Shown piece after piece: positions 61,383 to 64,000 of a DNA stretch of 64,000 nt (position 1 is its first letter; each line of letters starts with the position of its first letter). The stretch covers positions 1,294,576-1,358,575 of the forward strand of contig NZ_CP048877.1 in the NCBI RefSeq assembly GCF_011207455.1, given 5' to 3'. Made by a program: the position numbers and the translations under genes. This DNA comes from Thermosulfuriphilus ammonigenes. Lineage in GTDB: Bacteria > Desulfobacterota > Thermodesulfobacteria > Thermodesulfobacteriales > ST65. The notes below the pieces were generated by a model. It saw only the letters and a list, made by a program, of their open reading frames with translations. It searched no databases and had not been told where the DNA came from.

Positions 61383-64000
61383 TTACCTCCTGGTTTCTAG
61401 GTATCGTCGTAGGAACCGGGCCGTGGGCGTGTCCTGATAGACGAATTCCTCTGGAGGCCCCTGGAAGAGAACCTTACCCCCCTTGCGTCCGCCCCCGGGG
61501 CCGAGGTCTATGATCCAGTCCGCCTCCTTGATGACCTCCAGGTTGTGTTCGATCACCACCACCGTATCCCCTCGATCAACCAGTCGGTGAAGAAGCCCCA
61601 GGAGACAGGCGATATCAGCCAGATGAAGTCCGGTGGTGGGTTCATCAAGGACTATAAGCGTCCCCCCTCCCGAACGCTTAACGAATTCATGAGCCAACTT
61701 TATGCGCTGGGCCTCTCCCCCAGATAGTGTTGGGCTGGCCTGCCCCAGGGTGAGATAGCCGAGTCCCAGACGTTGAAGGATCTCCAGTTTATGGGCCAGA
61801 CTGGGGACAGCGGCGAAGAACTCGGCGGCCTCGGCCACGGTTAGAGCCAGCACCTGGGCGATATTTTTCCCTTTGTAGTGGACAGAGAGAGTCTCAGGAT
61901 TGTAACGGGCTCCGTTGCAGGCCTCACAGGGGATATAGATCTCTGGCAAAAAGCGCATCTCTACCTTGATGCGTCCTTGTCCCTGGCAATGAGGACAGCG
62001 TCCTTCGGGTAGATTGAAGGAGAAACGTCGGGGGGAAAATCCTTTAGCTCGAGCCTCTGGGGTTTCGGCAAAAAGACGGCGGATATCATCCATAAGCCCT
62101 ACGTAAGTGGCCGGAGTGGAGCGGGGGGTGCGGCCAATAGGGCTATGATCTACCTCCAGGATCCGGAGAATCTGTTCGTGGCCGACAATTTCTTGACAAC
62201 CGATAGGAGAAAGACCGGTCTTGAGACGTTTAAGTGAGGCGTATAAGACTTCCAAAAGGAGGGTAGATTTGCCACTACCTGAGGGGCCGGTAAGACATAT
62301 CAGGGTTTTGAGGGGCAGAGAGACGTTAATTCCCTTGAGGTTTCGGGCCCGGGCTTTTCTTATCTCCAGCTGACCCTCTCCTTGGCGTCTTCGAGAGGTC
62401 AGGTGATAACGACTTTGATCGGCTAAAAACCGTCCGGTAAGGGAGCGAGGCTCCCGCAGGATATCTTCTAAGCGTCCCTGGGCGACAATTTGACCTCCTT
62501 GGCGTCCGCCCCCGGGGCCGAGGTCGATGATCCAGTCCGCCTCCCGAATGGTCTCCTCGTCGTGTTCTACGACGCATATGGTGTTGCCTCGGTCCCGAAG
62601 TTGCTTAAGGGCCCTGATAAGAAGGAGATTATCTTGAGGATGAAGACCAACGGTGGGCTCATCAAGCACGTAGCAGACACCGGTAAGATTAGAGCCCAGT
62701 TCAGCGGCCAGCCGGACCCGCTGGGCCTCTCCTCCGGAGAGGGAGTCTCCGCTACGGTCAAGTTCCAGGTAAGAGAGCCCCACCTGGCAGAGAAACTCCA
62801 GCTTAGCCTGGATTTCTCTCACCAGAGGGACGGCAACAGGGAGTTGACGGCCTCGGAAGCGGAGGCCCCTTATCCACCTAAGGGCCTCTTCGGCTGACAT
62901 CCGGCTGACTTCAGCGATGCTTAACCCCTCTATTCGCCAGGCCAGAGCCTCTGCTCGGAGCCGGCTTCCCCCACAAGAGGGACACGTCTTGCCGGCCTGG
63001 TTCCCCAGCCCACCACACTGCGGACAGGCCCCGGCTTCGGTATTAAAGGAAAACAACAGGGGATCTGGTTCGCTGAGGGAGAGACGGCAGTCCGGGCAAT
63101 AGAGATGCTGGCTAAGGTGTATTTCCTTCTGGCCATCGCTGACTATGGCCTCTCCGCTCCCCTCTTTAAGGGCTAGTTCTATGGCTGCACGTAGCCCGGC
63201 CGCCCTGGATTCAGAGGCCACCAGGCGGGCCACCTCTACCTCAATTTGGTGCTCCCGGTAACGGGAAAGCTCCGGGATGGGAGGAACCTTGAGCATCCGG
63301 CCATCTACCCGTACCCAGTTATAGCCGGCCTTTAGAGCGGCTTCAAAAACCGCTCGATGGAAGCCTTTTCGGCGTCGAACCTTGGGAGAGAGTAAAGAGA
63401 TCTCCTGGCTGGAGAAGGCATCCAGAATTCGGGTTAGCATTTCCTCCACTCGCTGGGCCTCCAAAGGCCGACTGCAGCGAGGACAGAAGGGCCGGGATAG
63501 CCGGGCAAATAGAAGCCGGAGGTAGTGATAGACTTCAGTAATGGTGCCCACGGTGGAGCGAGGTCCGGCCCGGCTGGTCCGCTGTTCTATGGCCACCGTC
63601 GGAGGTAGGCCGCGTATAAGGTCCACTTCTGGGCGTTCATGGAGGGGAATGAACTGACGGATATAGGTTGAGAGACACTCCAGGTAGCGACGCTGTCCCT
63701 CTACGAAGATAGTATCAAAGGCCAGGGTGGATTTGCCGCTACCCGAAGGCCCGGTGAAGACCACCAGTCGCCCCCGGGGGATGGTAAGATCCAGCCCCTG
63801 GAGGTTGTGATGTCTGGCGCCTCGGATCTCTATCCCCCGGGGAGCCGGGGGCAAGACGGTGGTCTTTAAGGGAGAAGGACGAAGGCCGGAGAAAAGGTAT
63901 TTCTTTAAGGCCCGGCCAGTGGGGCAATCCTGGCTGGCTATCTCCTCTGGAGGACCTTGGGCAACTAAGTAGCCTCCTTCTTCACCTGCTCCGGGTCCCA
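61383..64000 (-). CDS. uvrA: Tandem UvrA excinuclease subunit (5' part beyond window)
   Basis: DNA-damage recognition ATPase of nucleotide excision repair. 871 residues are visible. The last 823 are one UvrA unit: Walker [14 protein letters not shown], zinc fingers around CPRC, CPDC and CPQCGGLG, signature [14 protein letters not shown], then a second Walker [21 protein letters not shown] and CEAC, and [15 protein letters not shown]. Upstream of the nominal TTG at 63854 the frame stays open to the window edge. It reads [20 protein letters not shown] and TGRALKKYL, which parallels this protein's own C-terminal [20 protein letters not shown] and [10 protein letters not shown] preceding UvrA unit is therefore fused in frame. 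The first half of this unit is shorter than usual, lacking about 100 residues near the zinc finger. Confidence 0.93.
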   Translation of the reverse strand, partial: GPGAGEEGGYLVAQGPPEEIASQDCPTGRALKKYLFSGLRPSPLKTTVLPPAPRGIEIRGARHHNLQGLDLTIPRGRLVVFTGPSGSGKSTLAFDTIFVEGQRRYLECLSTYIRQFIPLHERPEVDLIRGLPPTVAIEQRTSRAGPRSTVGTITEVYHYLRLLFARLSRPFCPRCSRPLEAQRVEEMLTRILDAFSSQEISLLSPKVRRRKGFHRAVFEAALKAGYNWVRVDGRMLKVPPIPELSRYREHQIEVEVARLVASESRAAGLRAAIELALKEGSGEAIVSDGQKEIHLSQHLYCPDCRLSLSEPDPLLFSFNTEAGACPQCGGLGNQAGKTCPSCGGSRLRAEALAWRIEGLSIAEVSRMSAEEALRWIRGLRFRGRQLPVAVPLVREIQAKLEFLCQVGLSYLELDRSGDSLSGGEAQRVRLAAELGSNLTGVCYVLDEPTVGLHPQDNLLLIRALKQLRDRGNTICVVEHDEETIREADWIIDLGPGGGRQGGQIVAQGRLEDILREPRSLTGRFLADQSRYHLTSRRRQGEGQLEIRKARARNLKGINVSLPLKTLICLTGPSGSGKSTLLLEVLYASLKRLKTGLSPIGCQEIVGHEQILRILEVDHSPIGRTPRSTPATYVGLMDDIRRLFAETPEARAKGFSPRRFSFNLPEGRCPHCQGQGRIKVEMRFLPEIYIPCEACNGARYNPETLSVHYKGKNIAQVLALTVAEAAEFFAAVPSLAHKLEILQRLGLGYLTLGQASPTLSGGEAQRIKLAHEFVKRSGGGTLIVLDEPTTGLHLADIACLLGLLHRLVDRGDTVVVIEHNLEVIKEADWIIDLGPGGGRKGGKVLFQGPPEEFVYQDTPTARFLRRYLETRR

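Noticed and set aside
63852-63854. TTG start giving an 823-residue single UvrA
   Set aside because: The frame is open upstream to the window edge and encodes a recognisable UvrA C-terminal tail, so the TTG is an internal leucine codon.
15000-64000. Very frequent GGCC tetranucleotide, suspected repeat
   Set aside because: It arises from common codon pairs (xxG-GCC) in a GC-rich genome with Ala GCC preference. No periodic or long repeat was found.
1-64000. CRISPR array, transposase, integrase or tRNA attachment site
   Set aside because: No spaced direct repeats, mobile-element genes or tRNA cloverleaf sequences were seen in any gap.

Overview
The window looks like a chromosomal segment of a thermophilic anaerobe in or near Thermodesulfobacteriota (Desulfobacterota). 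This is an inference from gene content: a TrpB2-type tryptophan synthase, endonuclease Q, a SUMT-HemD fusion next to HemC and an FmdB zinc ribbon, two-subunit fumarase, a CGGC-domain protein, a tandem UvrA and a chemoreceptor with a Cys/Trp-rich insert. No 16S rRNA is present to confirm it. No tRNA, rRNA, CRISPR array, transposase or prophage gene was found. Genes are packed tightly, with many 1-4 base stop/start overlaps.

Region 1 (1-15.4 kb, all minus strand): a long co-directional run, in transcription order TauE-like permease, cfa, a 65-aa Cys-rich protein, argS, a SPOR protein, an ArgA-like GNAT, pmbA, secA, argJ, a 56-aa Cys-rich protein, surE, a small HTH protein, trpD, dnaN and gyrB (cut by the window edge). 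GC content falls strongly from about 55-60 percent at 15 kb to roughly 25-30 percent at dnaN-gyrB. The AT-rich gap upstream of dnaN holds DnaA-box-like sequences. dnaA and recF are not next to dnaN and gyrB.

Region 2 (15.4-32.5 kb): fmdB-hemC-cobA/hemD-endoQ (plus) converges on mscS and rnr (minus). trpB2, a nitronate monooxygenase-like flavoprotein and a SAM hydrolase follow (plus), converging on an O6-alkylguanine repair protein. Next come a PEP-CTERM secreted protein (minus), hisD, a FliK-like protein with an FlhB-C-domain protein (FlhX), and nagZ (minus).

Region 3 (32.5-43.6 kb): a chemoreceptor with a Cys-rich cytoplasmic insert, a small cupin, a CGGC protein, a WbpE-like sugar aminotransferase, a NifS/selenocysteine-lyase-like enzyme, rlpA, recA, alaS and a PEBP-family protein.

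Region 4 (43.6-48 kb): a zinc-ribbon protein and an orphan ATP-grasp enzyme precede parA-parB-yacP-radical SAM. A near-consensus parS lies exactly on the parA start. Together with dnaN and gyrB this suggests the window is close to the replication origin.

Region 5 (48-64 kb): a minus-strand run (fumarase alpha and beta, UPF0280, DUF190, M48-TPR protease, DUF429), an EF-G paralogue divergent from plsY, a FapA/DUF342 protein, a KTSC protein and an HD dNTPase whose start codons share one CATG, a two-domain APH-like/P-loop kinase, a Dus enzyme, an unknown protein, and the 3' part of a UvrA gene that reads open to the window edge. The residues upstream of its usual start match a UvrA C-terminus, so it is a tandem UvrA-UvrA protein.

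Start sites were moved downstream of the longest open frame where a Shine-Dalgarno sequence or homologous N-terminus supports it; each entry says so. All calls come from reading the sequence; no database search was run.
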